Position numbers and translations under genes: made by a program
Origin: JBGOUJ01 sp041477005
GTDB taxonomy: Bacteria > Acidobacteriota > Terriglobia > Bryobacterales > JACQDG01
DNA: 14,519 nucleotides
Assembly (NCBI GenBank): GCA_041477005.1
Contig: JBGOUJ010000129.1
Coordinates: 1-14,519 of the forward strand
Reading direction: 5' to 3'
Notes under the pieces: generated by a model
The model's input: the letters and a program-made list of their open reading frames with translations, nothing else
Database searches by the model: none
What the model was told of the DNA's origin: nothing
Shown here: piece by piece, positions 7,303 to 13,487 of the stretch
Layout of the letters: each line of letters starts with the position of its first letter
Numbering within the stretch: the first letter of the stretch is position 1

Positions 7303-7608
7303 CTACGCCCACTTCTTGCCCAGTTCTTCTAAACCAGCTCTTCCGAGATCCTCGGGCGACATGACGATGCGGAACCGGCAGTCGGCGTTGAAGTTCAGGA
7401 AGAACGGCTCCGCGAATGACGGCACTCGTGACGGCTCCCGGACATCGATGATGAGAATAGCCGCGCGCGTCCCATTCTGCTCTGTAAAGTAGACTGCCTC
7501 GGGCTTGATCTCCTCCAGGATCCGGCCGATGATGGCTCCGACCTTCCCTTCTCTCGCAAGCGTGTTAAAAGGTTCATGCGGCATTTGAACGTTCAGCAAC
7601 ATCCTCAT
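7303..7608 (-). CDS. small conserved protein of unknown function (101 residues)
   Basis: The product begins MRMLLNVQMPHEPFN and contains EIKPEAVYFTEQNGTRAAIL, FAEPFFLNFNADCRFRIVM and ends SPEDLGRAGLEELGKKWA. It resembles a widespread family of about 95-100-residue bacterial proteins, sometimes mislabelled 'panthothenate synthetase', with an apparent alternating beta-alpha (ferredoxin-like) pattern. I know no proven function. The frame extends 14 codons upstream, but ATG 7608 is preceded by GGAG eight bases away, which decides the start. It has no signal peptide or membrane segment. It converges on apbE with only 9 bases between the stops and no terminator between them. Confidence 0.8.
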   Translation of the reverse strand: MRMLLNVQMPHEPFNTLAREGKVGAIIGRILEEIKPEAVYFTEQNGTRAAILIIDVREPSRVPSFAEPFFLNFNADCRFRIVMSPEDLGRAGLEELGKKWA

Positions 7609-7859
7609 GTCTTTAGCTCCTTGTCCATGTTCAGTTGACTTCGAGGGCAACCGTGTCCCGTCTTGAGTAGCCCCGTCGAACCTGCATTATCGCGCGAAAA
7701 CGTCCCGAATTCGAGACAGGATGCGAGCAGGGTCATAAAATTCCTGACCTGGGTTCTTCAAGACGAGGACGGGATGTGGAATGCGGAGTGCCCAAGTCCC
7801 CAACTGCGCGACGGAACGGCTCGTGGTTGCAGCCACCGGCTTCGAGAGCCCGAAGCTGC

Positions 7860-7961
7860 TCAGCGCCGTGGGCCGATCGCCCACAGGTGGTGCTGGGTTC
7901 GCAGGATCAGCATCCCGCCGGCAATCGCCGGCGTCGCCATCAGCGGCTCGCCCATCTCGTT
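7860..7961 (-). pseudogene. C-terminal fragment of a PQQ-like beta-propeller gene
   Basis: Minus-strand translation gives NEMGEPLMATPAIAGGM then LILRTQHHLWAIGPRR and a stop. This matches the C-terminus of the intact propeller protein at 9417-10736, except for two Val-to-Leu changes and a changed tail (GPRR versus GAGR). Just upstream, an in-frame TAG (7962-7964) marks the point where homology ends, so only the 3' end remains. The natural stop is retained. It is a relic of a paralogue or a partial duplication. Confidence 0.85.
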
Positions 7962-7963
7962 CT
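7873..7963. repeat. 91-bp direct repeat, copy A
   Basis: Positions 7873-7963 match 9430-9520 base for base without gaps except for four differences (at 7904, 7917, 7920 and 7943), i.e. 87 of 91 identical. The copies have the same orientation, are 1,557 bp apart and bracket the acyltransferase gene. Confidence 0.95.
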
Positions 7964-8129
7964 AGGGGTTCGCCGCAGGCGGTGCCCGCCCCAGCGTTCC
8001 TTCCGGCTTCATCGCTGTATTATGCGAGCCTCAACAGGCACACATGCGATGTTCCCCTTGGCCGGCGCCAGCCCGACCAGGCGCAGGTATTGGCAGTCGA
8101 ATTCCCCGCACTTCGGCTGAAGACGCGCC

Positions 8130-9299
8130 TCACACCCGCAGGAATATCTTCCGGTTGTACAGGAATCGCATCACGGCAATACTCAGGCCGGCCGCCACGA
8201 GAACCACGAGCAGGTCCCCATAGCGCCCCGCGGCGTGAGCGATATCGCCGCCCACAAAGCGCTCGGCCATTCGGCGCATCGGGACGATGCTTTCGCCCAG
8301 GTAGAACGTGATGGCGTTTGCGCCGATCCAAACGAATGGCGCCGCCCAGCGCTGGTATTTCCAGACGTCTATCACCAGATAGAACGACCCCATGAGGATG
8401 CAACTGTAGCCGCCCGCTACCAGCACGTAGGTCGGGGTCCACGCTCGCTTGATGATGGGGAACTGCAGGGCCCAGAGATAGCCCGCTATCGTCATGGCGG
8501 CCCCTCCGGCGACGAGCCAAAGCACTTTCTTTTCTGGTGTGACGGCGGCGTTTTTCAGGACCAGCGCGGCAAATACCCCCAGCAAACAAGTCCCGATGGC
8601 CGGGAACGTGCTCAGATAACCTTCGTTATCGATGCGGTGATACGGCGGCATCTTAAGATCGATGTAGTGCGTCCAGTTCTTTCCTTCCTCAAAGGACACC
8701 TGCCCGGTGCCGGGCACGGGCACGAACGTCCACAAGGCCCAGTAGCCCGCCAGTACAACCACGAAAGTGGCAACCAGGCCTCTGAGCTTCAGGCCGCAGT
8801 ACAGCAAGCCCGTGAAGAGGTAGCCCAGCGCCAGCCGCTGCAGCACGCCGCAAAGAACGTTTGATTGGTGCCAGCGGGAAACACCCCCATCGTAGAACAC
8901 CCCCATCAGAAACAGGATGATGCCTCGCCGGATAATGCGCTTCACAGCCGCCGCTTTGCCCTCCCCCGCGATTGTCTTGTCCAGCGAAAAGACCAGCGAC
9001 ACGCCAATGATGAAAAGGAACAAGGGAAAGATAAAGTCATAGAGTCGAAACCCTTCCCATTTCACGTGCTCCAACTGGGTCGCCAGGAACTGGGCGGGCT
9101 GGACCGGGCCGATCGCTTTTAGAGCGGCCCCATAGGAGCCGGCGATCAAGAACATATCGAAGCCACGCAGAGCGTCAAGAGAAACGAGACGTCCGCTCGC
9201 GGCAGGCAGCTCCGTTTTGGCCCTCCGCTCCGTTTCAGTCTTCGATAGCGGTTGACCGACAGGGATGGGTTCACTCGAGGTTAATACAGACTGACTCAT
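8130..9299 (-). CDS. HGSNAT/DUF5009-type membrane acyltransferase
   Basis: This 389-residue multi-pass membrane protein has about ten hydrophobic segments after a roughly 36-residue polar N-terminus. RLVSLDALRGFDMFLIAG and LEHVKWEGFRLYDFIFPLFL are the signatures of the heparan-alpha-glucosaminide N-acetyltransferase-like family (DUF5009/YeiB-NagX type). H78 in LEHVKWEG corresponds to the active-site histidine region. In the family, an acetyl group from cytoplasmic acetyl-CoA is moved across the membrane onto an amino sugar. The actual bacterial substrate is unknown. The ATG is preceded by GGAAAGGA with good spacing. It follows the propeller gene on the same strand after 117 bases, possibly with its own promoter. 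The gene is bracketed by the 91-bp repeats. Confidence 0.88.
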   Translation of the reverse strand: MSQSVLTSSEPIPVGQPLSKTETERRAKTELPAASGRLVSLDALRGFDMFLIAGSYGAALKAIGPVQPAQFLATQLEHVKWEGFRLYDFIFPLFLFIIGVSLVFSLDKTIAGEGKAAAVKRIIRRGIILFLMGVFYDGGVSRWHQSNVLCGVLQRLALGYLFTGLLYCGLKLRGLVATFVVVLAGYWALWTFVPVPGTGQVSFEEGKNWTHYIDLKMPPYHRIDNEGYLSTFPAIGTCLLGVFAALVLKNAAVTPEKKVLWLVAGGAAMTIAGYLWALQFPIIKRAWTPTYVLVAGGYSCILMGSFYLVIDVWKYQRWAAPFVWIGANAITFYLGESIVPMRRMAERFVGGDIAHAAGRYGDLLVVLVAAGLSIAVMRFLYNRKIFLRV

Positions 9300-9361
9300 A
9301 CTCGATCCTTTCCGCGGGGAGGCGACGGATCTTTACCCGGATTTCCATTTGGCGTCCTGGA

Positions 9362-9380
9362 CGGGTGTAGTATACACCCG
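9362..9380 (-). promoter_or_regulatory. palindrome with embedded -10-like TATACT upstream of the acyltransferase
   Basis: CGGGTGTA (9362-9369) and TACACCCG (9373-9380) form a perfect 8-bp inverted repeat around GTA. On the minus strand it contains TATACT (9374-9369), a 5-of-6 match to a -10 box, 69 bases before the acyltransferase ATG. No convincing -35 is present. It may be an operator over a promoter, or a short hairpin after the propeller gene. Confidence 0.4.
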
Positions 9381-9416
9381 GCGGCCCCAGTGCGGGTCGG
9401 AATCAATAAACACGAA

Positions 9417-10736
9417 TCAGCGCCCCGCCCCGATCGCCCACAGGTGGTGCTGGGTTCGCACGATCAGCATCCCCCCTGCAATCGCCGGCGTCGCCATCAC
9501 CGGCTCGCCCATCTCGTTCTTCCCCAGCAATTCAAACTGTCGCCCCGCCTTCACAACGAAAATGTCGCCGTCTTCGCTGGACAGGAAAATCTTACCGTCC
9601 GGGGCCACGGGCGACGCGCTGAACCCCGAACCCTGGTGGGGAATCCGCTGCCGGTACACCTCTTCGCCGGTCTTGAAGCCATAGCAGTCCAAGATCCCGG
9701 CGTTCCCCAGAACGTAGAGGTACTTGCCGTAAATCAGTGGCGTCGGCATGTACGGACCGCGCTGCTGTTTCTGCCAGGCCACCCCATCGCTCCCCTGTTG
9801 CCGCCCGGGGGTGATGTCCCCGGTCGCGTCCGCGCGGATGGCGAAGATCGGGGCCTCGGGCCGTCGCCCGCTGGCCACCAGGATCAGGTTGCCCGAGTAA
9901 ACCGGCGTTGGCGCCGTGATCTTGGAGCTTCCGCCCAGGCGCCACAGCTCCTTGCCCGTCACCGGATCGTAGCCGCGGATAAAGTTCGCGCCGTTCGTCA
10001 CCAGTTCGGTTCGCGTCTTGCCCGGGTAGATCGTCGGCGTGCCCCAGGACGGCAGCTCGTCCCGCTCCGTCTTCCACACAATTTCGCCGCTCTTGCGGTC
10101 CAGTGCCGCGAGAAACGAGCCTTTCTGCTGGTCGCACTGCACGATGACGCGGTCGTTATGGAGGATCGGCGAGCTGCCCGTGCCCCACTCGTAGTCCGGC
10201 GCGTCGTACGCCCCCGCGTCGAAGCGCCCCAGATCGCGCTTCCACAGCAGCTTGCCTTCGAGGTCGTAGGCGTAGAGGCCCTGCGAGCCGAAGAAGGCGA
10301 CCACCACCTGCCCGTCCGTGGCCGGCGTGGAATTGGCATAGGTAGCCTTGATATGTCGCTTTTCCTTGGGGACGCCCTGGTAGGCGGTGCGTTCCCAGAG
10401 AAGCTTGCCCGTCTTGCGATCCAGGCAGAGAAGCTTCCACTGCTGCACGGAGAGGTCGTCCGAGGCGTCGCCCTCGCCGTAAAGCCCGCGCTTAAAGGTG
10501 GCGTCGGGCCGGCTGCTCACGGCCGTGGTGACACACACCCGGTCGCCCCAAACGATCGGGCTGGAATGCGCCAGGCCCGCGAGGGGCGTCTTCCAGAGGA
10601 TATGGGTGCCTTGTTTGGGGTCCCAGCTCACCGGCAGCTTTTGCCCGTCCGCCACTCCCGAGACCCCAGGCCCCCGGAACGACGGCCAGTTCTGCGCCGC
10701 CGCCGTGAGCGCGAACAGCAAGAGCAGCACCCGCAC
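9417..10736 (-). CDS. exported PQQ-like beta-propeller repeat protein
   Basis: The 439-residue product starts with a short signal peptide (MRVLLLLFALTAAA, cleavage before QNWPS). WPSFRGPGVSGV, the usual opening of this family in Acidobacteria and Planctomycetes, follows. Repeated blades carry the typical LDRKTGKLLWERT, YDLEGKLLWKRDL, LDRKSGEIVWKTE and YDPVTGKELWRLG turns, as in PQQ_2/YncE/BamB-like eight-bladed propellers. Whether it binds PQQ or is only a scaffold cannot be told; no cytochrome CxxCH motif is present. The start is GTG 10736, with AGAGG five bases upstream. It probably lies first in a two-gene minus-strand unit with the acyltransferase. Its 3' end is duplicated at 7873-7963. 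Confidence 0.9.
   Translation of the reverse strand: MRVLLLLFALTAAAQNWPSFRGPGVSGVADGQKLPVSWDPKQGTHILWKTPLAGLAHSSPIVWGDRVCVTTAVSSRPDATFKRGLYGEGDASDDLSVQQWKLLCLDRKTGKLLWERTAYQGVPKEKRHIKATYANSTPATDGQVVVAFFGSQGLYAYDLEGKLLWKRDLGRFDAGAYDAPDYEWGTGSSPILHNDRVIVQCDQQKGSFLAALDRKSGEIVWKTERDELPSWGTPTIYPGKTRTELVTNGANFIRGYDPVTGKELWRLGGSSKITAPTPVYSGNLILVASGRRPEAPIFAIRADATGDITPGRQQGSDGVAWQKQQRGPYMPTPLIYGKYLYVLGNAGILDCYGFKTGEEVYRQRIPHQGSGFSASPVAPDGKIFLSSEDGDIFVVKAGRQFELLGKNEMGEPVMATPAIAGGMLIVRTQHHLWAIGAGR
9430..9520. repeat. 91-bp direct repeat, copy B (within the propeller gene)
   Basis: This is the partner of copy A at 7873-7963, 87 of 91 bases identical. It encodes the last blade of the propeller protein (minus strand), ending four codons before its stop. 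Two of the four differences are silent and two change Val to Leu in the copy. Confidence 0.95.
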
Positions 10737-10766
10737 GGCAGCCTCTTTCTTGGAAGAATTCCCTCA

Positions 10767-10772
10767 AGTATA
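10767..10772 (-). promoter_or_regulatory. -10-like TATACT upstream of the propeller gene
   Basis: On the minus strand TATACT reads from 10772 to 10767, 30 bases before the GTG. It sits in the same GTGTATACT context as the element before the acyltransferase at 9369-9374. The -35 region is weak, so this is only a candidate. Confidence 0.35.
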
Positions 10773-10862
10773 CACGTTACGGTAGCGTTTCCGGGCCGTC
10801 TGGCGAAGTTGCCAAACGTCCAGGCGTCCTTGTCCCGAAGCAGGCCGGAACCGGTCTAAGTA

Positions 10863-11039
10863 TTAGTCTAGCTGGTAGTCCTTGGTCTCTCGGACAACAC
10901 GCAGTTGACCACGAGCATACTTCTCGGCCGGGTCATCGGTTGCGGCAGCGTCTTGACCGGCTTCAGACGACTCTTGTTCCTCAAACCACTCTTCGATCTC
11001 CGCTTCGGAGAATCCTGTGTCGGACTCCTCGTCACCCAT
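10863..11039 (-). CDS. 58-residue acidic protein, unknown
   Basis: ATG 11039 opens a 58-codon frame ending at TAA 10863-10865. It is preceded by GGAG six bases upstream of the ATG, a good ribosome site. The protein is strongly acidic in its first 40 residues (MGDEESDTGFSEAEIEEWFE) and ends AEKYARGQLRVVRETKDYQLD. The end looks like the beginning of a longer domain cut short, but I cannot name it. It begins 40 bases beyond the attC core and so could be a cassette-borne ORF. No attC is visible after it. There is no signal peptide. Confidence 0.55.
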   Translation of the reverse strand: MGDEESDTGFSEAEIEEWFEEQESSEAGQDAAATDDPAEKYARGQLRVVRETKDYQLD

Positions 11040-11078
11040 AATGGTCTCCGCCCATAGGACTCAATCCCCCTGAGAGCG

Positions 11079-11144
11079 ATCTAACGATGGTCGCATCAGC
11101 CGCGCGCCCGTTTTTGGCGCGTCGGCTGCATGCGCTTGTTAGGC
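11079..11144 (-). other. integron attC recombination site
   Basis: On the minus strand the site runs from GCCTAAC (R'', 11144-11138) to GTTAGAT (R', 11085-11079), fitting RYYYAAC and GTTRRRY. The interior folds into a stem of 6+6+5 pairs: CGCGCC/GGCGCG, CAGCCG/CGGCTG and CGCAT/ATGCG. It leaves two unpaired bases, both on the 5' arm, and an AAAAACG loop. That asymmetry and the AGCCGAC...GCGGCTGA boxes are the hallmarks of attC. The orientation places the toxin-antitoxin genes upstream, as in a cassette. The antitoxin stop codon lies inside the site. Confidence 0.85.
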
Positions 11145-11386
11145 GCGCCATGCGGACGACGGGCCGGTCCTGCGGCCGCTTCTGCTGCATCGACCAGGAG
11201 CCGCAACGCGCGGTTCACTGACTCCGCGTCGCGAAACACCTCTGCGAGCTCCGGCTCGATCAACATCAGGTTAGTTCCGGCGACCGCCTGTCGGTAGTAC
11301 TTGCCGCGAACGCCTCCCTTGAGCTGGGAGAGGTCGTACTCCGGGCGCAAATCGTCATCCAATCTCTTTGCCGATGCCTTCTTCAT
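11096..11386 (-). CDS. antitoxin partner of BrnT-type toxin
   Basis: The 96-residue product contains the antitoxin-like block DDDLRPEYDLSQLKGGVRGK, then YYRQAVAGTNLMLIEPELAE and VNRALRLLVDAAEAA. This family is commonly encoded directly after BrnT/HigB-like RNases in soil bacteria. The last residues (APNKRMQPTRQKRARG) are the translation of the attC site, so the natural C-terminus has been replaced or extended by it, and the stop is inside attC. ATG 11386 has AGG a few bases upstream and overlaps the toxin gene's 3' end by 32 bases, giving translational coupling. It is expected to bind the toxin and repress the shared promoter, as in brnTA. The family assignment is from memory of typical pairs. 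Confidence 0.75.
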   Translation of the reverse strand: MKKASAKRLDDDLRPEYDLSQLKGGVRGKYYRQAVAGTNLMLIEPELAEVFRDAESVNRALRLLVDAAEAAAGPARRPHGAPNKRMQPTRQKRARG

Positions 11387-11645
11387 ATTGCCTGCGCTCT
11401 CTTCTGGTCGCCTTTCGTGCGCTGATGATTCGCACGCGGTCTCCGCGCTGGCAATGCGACACGAAGACGACCTGATGTCCGGCGGTGTAACCGATCGTGA
11501 TCTCCCGTTCCTCTGGGCCGGAGTAATATGGATCGGGAAAGGTCAAAGCCAGTGGGTCGAGGAAGATCGTCGCCGCCTCATCGAAGGATACATCGTGCTT
11601 CTGGATGTTGGCCTTTGCCTTCGCCGTATTCCACTCATAGACCAC
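11355..11645 (-). CDS. brnT: BrnT family ribonuclease toxin
   Basis: BrnT toxins are small RelE-fold RNases that stop translation. The 96-residue product has the expected EWNTAKAKANIQKHDVSF opening, the FLDPLALTFPDP segment, the EEREITIGYTAGHQVVFVSH core and the near-invariant RIISARKATRRERRQYEE end that carries the basic active-site residues. All these blocks are present, so it appears intact. The start is GTG 11645 with no clear Shine-Dalgarno. Toxin before antitoxin is the normal brnTA order. Carriage in a cassette is typical, since toxin-antitoxin modules stabilise integron arrays against loss. Confidence 0.88.
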   Translation of the reverse strand: MVYEWNTAKAKANIQKHDVSFDEAATIFLDPLALTFPDPYYSGPEEREITIGYTAGHQVVFVSHCQRGDRVRIISARKATRRERRQYEEGIGKEIG

Positions 11646-11734
11646 AGGTTCAGTCTACCGCAGGGGAGCAGCCGGACATCATCCGCGCTTTGCCAGCACG
11701 GAAGAACGGTGCCGACCCGGGGGCCTAACTCAGT

Positions 11735-13258
11735 CTAAGTAAAGTTCATTCTTTTGGCGATCGAGTCCAGAACGGCGATGCCGAGATATCCTCCGAGGAT
11801 CGAGACGAACAGCACGCTCAGCAGGTTGTGAGCGATCGTGGCGTCGATCGCCGGCAGCGCGCCGTAGACGTAGGCCCACGTGAGAACGCCGGCGGCGATC
11901 ATCCCCACCAGCACGCGCCACACAATCGACCCCCGCAGCTTGTAGAACGCGCACAAGCTTCCCAGGACCCCTCCGATGGCCCACAGCACGATGACCGTGC
12001 CGGCGGTAACAGCGACCGAGTACTTCGCCGTCTTGTAACCCGGAGTCGACACCTCGATTTCCGAAGTGCCGAGGGCGGCGGGCAGCAGAACGGTAGGAGC
12101 GTCCGAGAACCCCGGATCGACGTCGGAAACCGCCGGCCTGACGTGAATGGTCGGGCTCTTGGTCACGAAGGTGACCCTTCTCCTGGTTCCGGTCTGCACG
12201 GAGTTGCCGTCCTGGTCGAAAAACCGGGCTACGAGGGTCTCGTTGTCCACCAGCGACAACCTTGGCGGGCCGATCAGCATGATGCCGTAAATGGGCGGCA
12301 CGAACTTGATCGCGAATTCTGCCGGGCCATCGACCTCGAATCGGGGCGAGGAGGTGACAAACGAGACCTTGGCGTCGGCGGGCCATCGGGACGTCCAGTT
12401 CGCTTCGGCGGAAAGCTGGCCCCGCTGGATGATCAGCGGCTGTGGCTTGAGGTCGCCATTCGTGTAGCGGAGCCAGACCTTGATGTCGGAGGGCGCACCG
12501 CCGCCATCGGACCCCAGGTAATAGACCAGGATGCTGACCGCGTCCTTGCCGTCGGAGAGGAAACCCTCCGGGCGATCCGAAACTTGCAGCATGATTGTGT
12601 CGGTGGCGCGACCCGAGGCCGGGGAGCTTGCGGTGTGGCCGGGCGCCTGCCCGCTGCCGCCGGTCTGCGCCGCGAGAAACATCCGTGGCGGCATGGCATC
12701 CCGGTAAACGGCGTCTCGATACAGGGGCGGCGCGAAGCCCGGGGCAAAGTCGAATCGCAAAGTGGAATCCGGCTTCGCCGGGGCCGTTTTCCTGGTTGGG
12801 GCGGGCCTGGAATCGGACTTCGTCTTGGGGCGGATCAAGACGGAGCTGCTACCGCTCAAGAGCCGGCCGTCACTCTGCCGCGCCCGTACCTTCGCGACCC
12901 CTGCCTCATCAGCGGTCAGGTTCACGCGCCCCGAACTTTCACCGGCCTTGATCTCGAGGTTCTCCTTGCGGGAGGCGCCGGAGCGGCTGATCAGCTCGAC
13001 CTCGATCTTGGTATCCTTTGGGGCTTTGATCGGGTTGTTGCCGGCGTCTTGCAGTGTCACCTCAAAGGGCACGGCTTGGCCTGCCGGCACGCCTTGGCTG
13101 AGCGGTCTGACGTCAACCTTCATCGGCTCCCGCGCGGCCCGCTGCGCCTCCACGCGCATCTGGTTCTGCATCTGGGCCCGCGAGCCGCCGGGGACCAGCA
13201 ATGTTGCCAAGCCGGCGGCCATTAACGGAAGGAAAGCTCTGAATTGTCCTGGGAGCAT
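11735..13258 (-). CDS. exported Ig-like (Big-1-type) protein with C-terminal membrane segments
   Basis: I do not recognise a named protein. The 507-residue product has a signal peptide (1-28, cleavage after SRA). A Big/invasin-like module at about 47-143 contains PAGQAVPFEVTLQDAGNNPI and GRVNLTADEAGVAKVRA. A Pro/Lys-rich spacer follows, then a second beta-rich region at about 220-415. Three hydrophobic segments (about 419-445, 450-473 and 477-499) follow near the C-terminus, and the protein ends KRMNFT. The likely topology is a periplasmic or surface beta-domain stalk anchored by the C-terminal helices. The start is firm: AGGAGGT lies four bases before ATG 13258, and a TACAAT -10-like box is 30 bases upstream. 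The gene stands alone on the minus strand. A role in surface structure or envelope sensing would be speculation. Confidence 0.7.
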   Translation of the reverse strand: MLPGQFRAFLPLMAAGLATLLVPGGSRAQMQNQMRVEAQRAAREPMKVDVRPLSQGVPAGQAVPFEVTLQDAGNNPIKAPKDTKIEVELISRSGASRKENLEIKAGESSGRVNLTADEAGVAKVRARQSDGRLLSGSSSVLIRPKTKSDSRPAPTRKTAPAKPDSTLRFDFAPGFAPPLYRDAVYRDAMPPRMFLAAQTGGSGQAPGHTASSPASGRATDTIMLQVSDRPEGFLSDGKDAVSILVYYLGSDGGGAPSDIKVWLRYTNGDLKPQPLIIQRGQLSAEANWTSRWPADAKVSFVTSSPRFEVDGPAEFAIKFVPPIYGIMLIGPPRLSLVDNETLVARFFDQDGNSVQTGTRRRVTFVTKSPTIHVRPAVSDVDPGFSDAPTVLLPAALGTSEIEVSTPGYKTAKYSVAVTAGTVIVLWAIGGVLGSLCAFYKLRGSIVWRVLVGMIAAGVLTWAYVYGALPAIDATIAHNLLSVLFVSILGGYLGIAVLDSIAKRMNFT

Positions 13259-13287
13259 GGTGACCTCCTGCTGCCGAGAGCGATCCT

Positions 13288-13293
13288 ATTGTA
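13288..13293 (-). promoter_or_regulatory. -10-like TACAAT before the Ig-like gene
   Basis: TACAAT on the minus strand (13293-13288) matches the -10 consensus at 5 of 6 bases and is 30 bases from the ATG, leaving room for the strong AGGAGGT ribosome site. No convincing -35 is seen at 16-18 bases. Confidence 0.35.
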
Positions 13294-13448
13294 CTAGTGC
13301 CTCGGCGCTCCGATCCGTTTCACCGGGCCTCAAAAAAGCCCGTGATTCAGGGCCGGTAGGTACTTAGGTTGAGGGTTCTGGTTTTCTTGAAAACCCCTCG
13401 CGTCCGGTCGCGGCTAGGGTCTTGCCCTTAGGCCATCATGGATCTTGC

Positions 13449-13487
13449 TTAGGCCGTGTGGAGGCACTCGTCGATGAGGAATTTCAT
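13449..13487 (-). pseudogene. remnant of DUF5615 (PIN-like) toxin gene
   Basis: ATG 13487 overlaps the antitoxin TGA in ATGA fashion and opens MKFLIDECLHTA, the unmistakable start of DUF5615 PIN-like toxins including the first catalytic aspartate region. A TAA at 13449-13451 then stops it after 12 codons. The sequence that follows does not resemble the rest of the family in any frame I checked, so the toxin is deleted rather than simply frameshifted. GGCCTAAG occurs twice near the break (13447-13454 and 13428-13435), a possible deletion or duplication footprint. Confidence 0.75.

Larger units (their letters stand above)
7651..8129. other. 479-bp stretch of gene debris
   Basis: No intact gene is convincing here. 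It holds a fragment of the propeller gene's 3' end on the minus strand (7860-7961) and, on the plus strand, a HicB-like peptide with no start codon (7729-7797). From about 8000 to 8110 a minus-strand peptide (CGEFDCQYLRLVGLAPAKGN) looks protein-like, but I cannot place it in a family. Longer open frames in this stretch have no recognisable family or ribosome site. Confidence 0.5.
11085..11728 (-). mobile_element. 644-bp integron gene cassette carrying a toxin-antitoxin pair
   Basis: The segment begins on the minus strand at G^TTAGGC (11729-11723) and ends at the G of the attC GTTAGAT. An integrated cassette must carry at its 5' end the TTRRRY half that pairs with its own R'' box. Here GTTAGGC is the exact complement of R'' GCCTAAC, whereas the 3' GTTAGAT is not and so would belong to the neighbouring DNA. 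Both cassette genes face toward attC. No integrase or second attC is in the window. Confidence 0.75.

Noticed and set aside
9390..10859. 489-codon plus-strand frame opposite the propeller gene
   Set aside because: The minus-strand protein has a signal peptide and propeller repeats. This frame is Arg/His/Pro-rich and featureless.
11828..13225. 465-codon plus-strand frame opposite the Ig-like gene
   Set aside because: It is an antisense shadow. The opposite strand has a perfect Shine-Dalgarno, a signal peptide and membrane helices.
13324..13342. Short CGGGC/GCCCG hairpin with an A-rich loop
   Set aside because: A five-base stem with the A-run in the loop rather than after the stem does not fit an intrinsic terminator.
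13371..13399. Hairpin GAGG...GGTTTT-CTTG-AAAACC-CCTC in the intergenic region left of 13449
   Set aside because: The pairing is interrupted by a five-base bulge and no T-run follows on either strand, so I do not call it a terminator.
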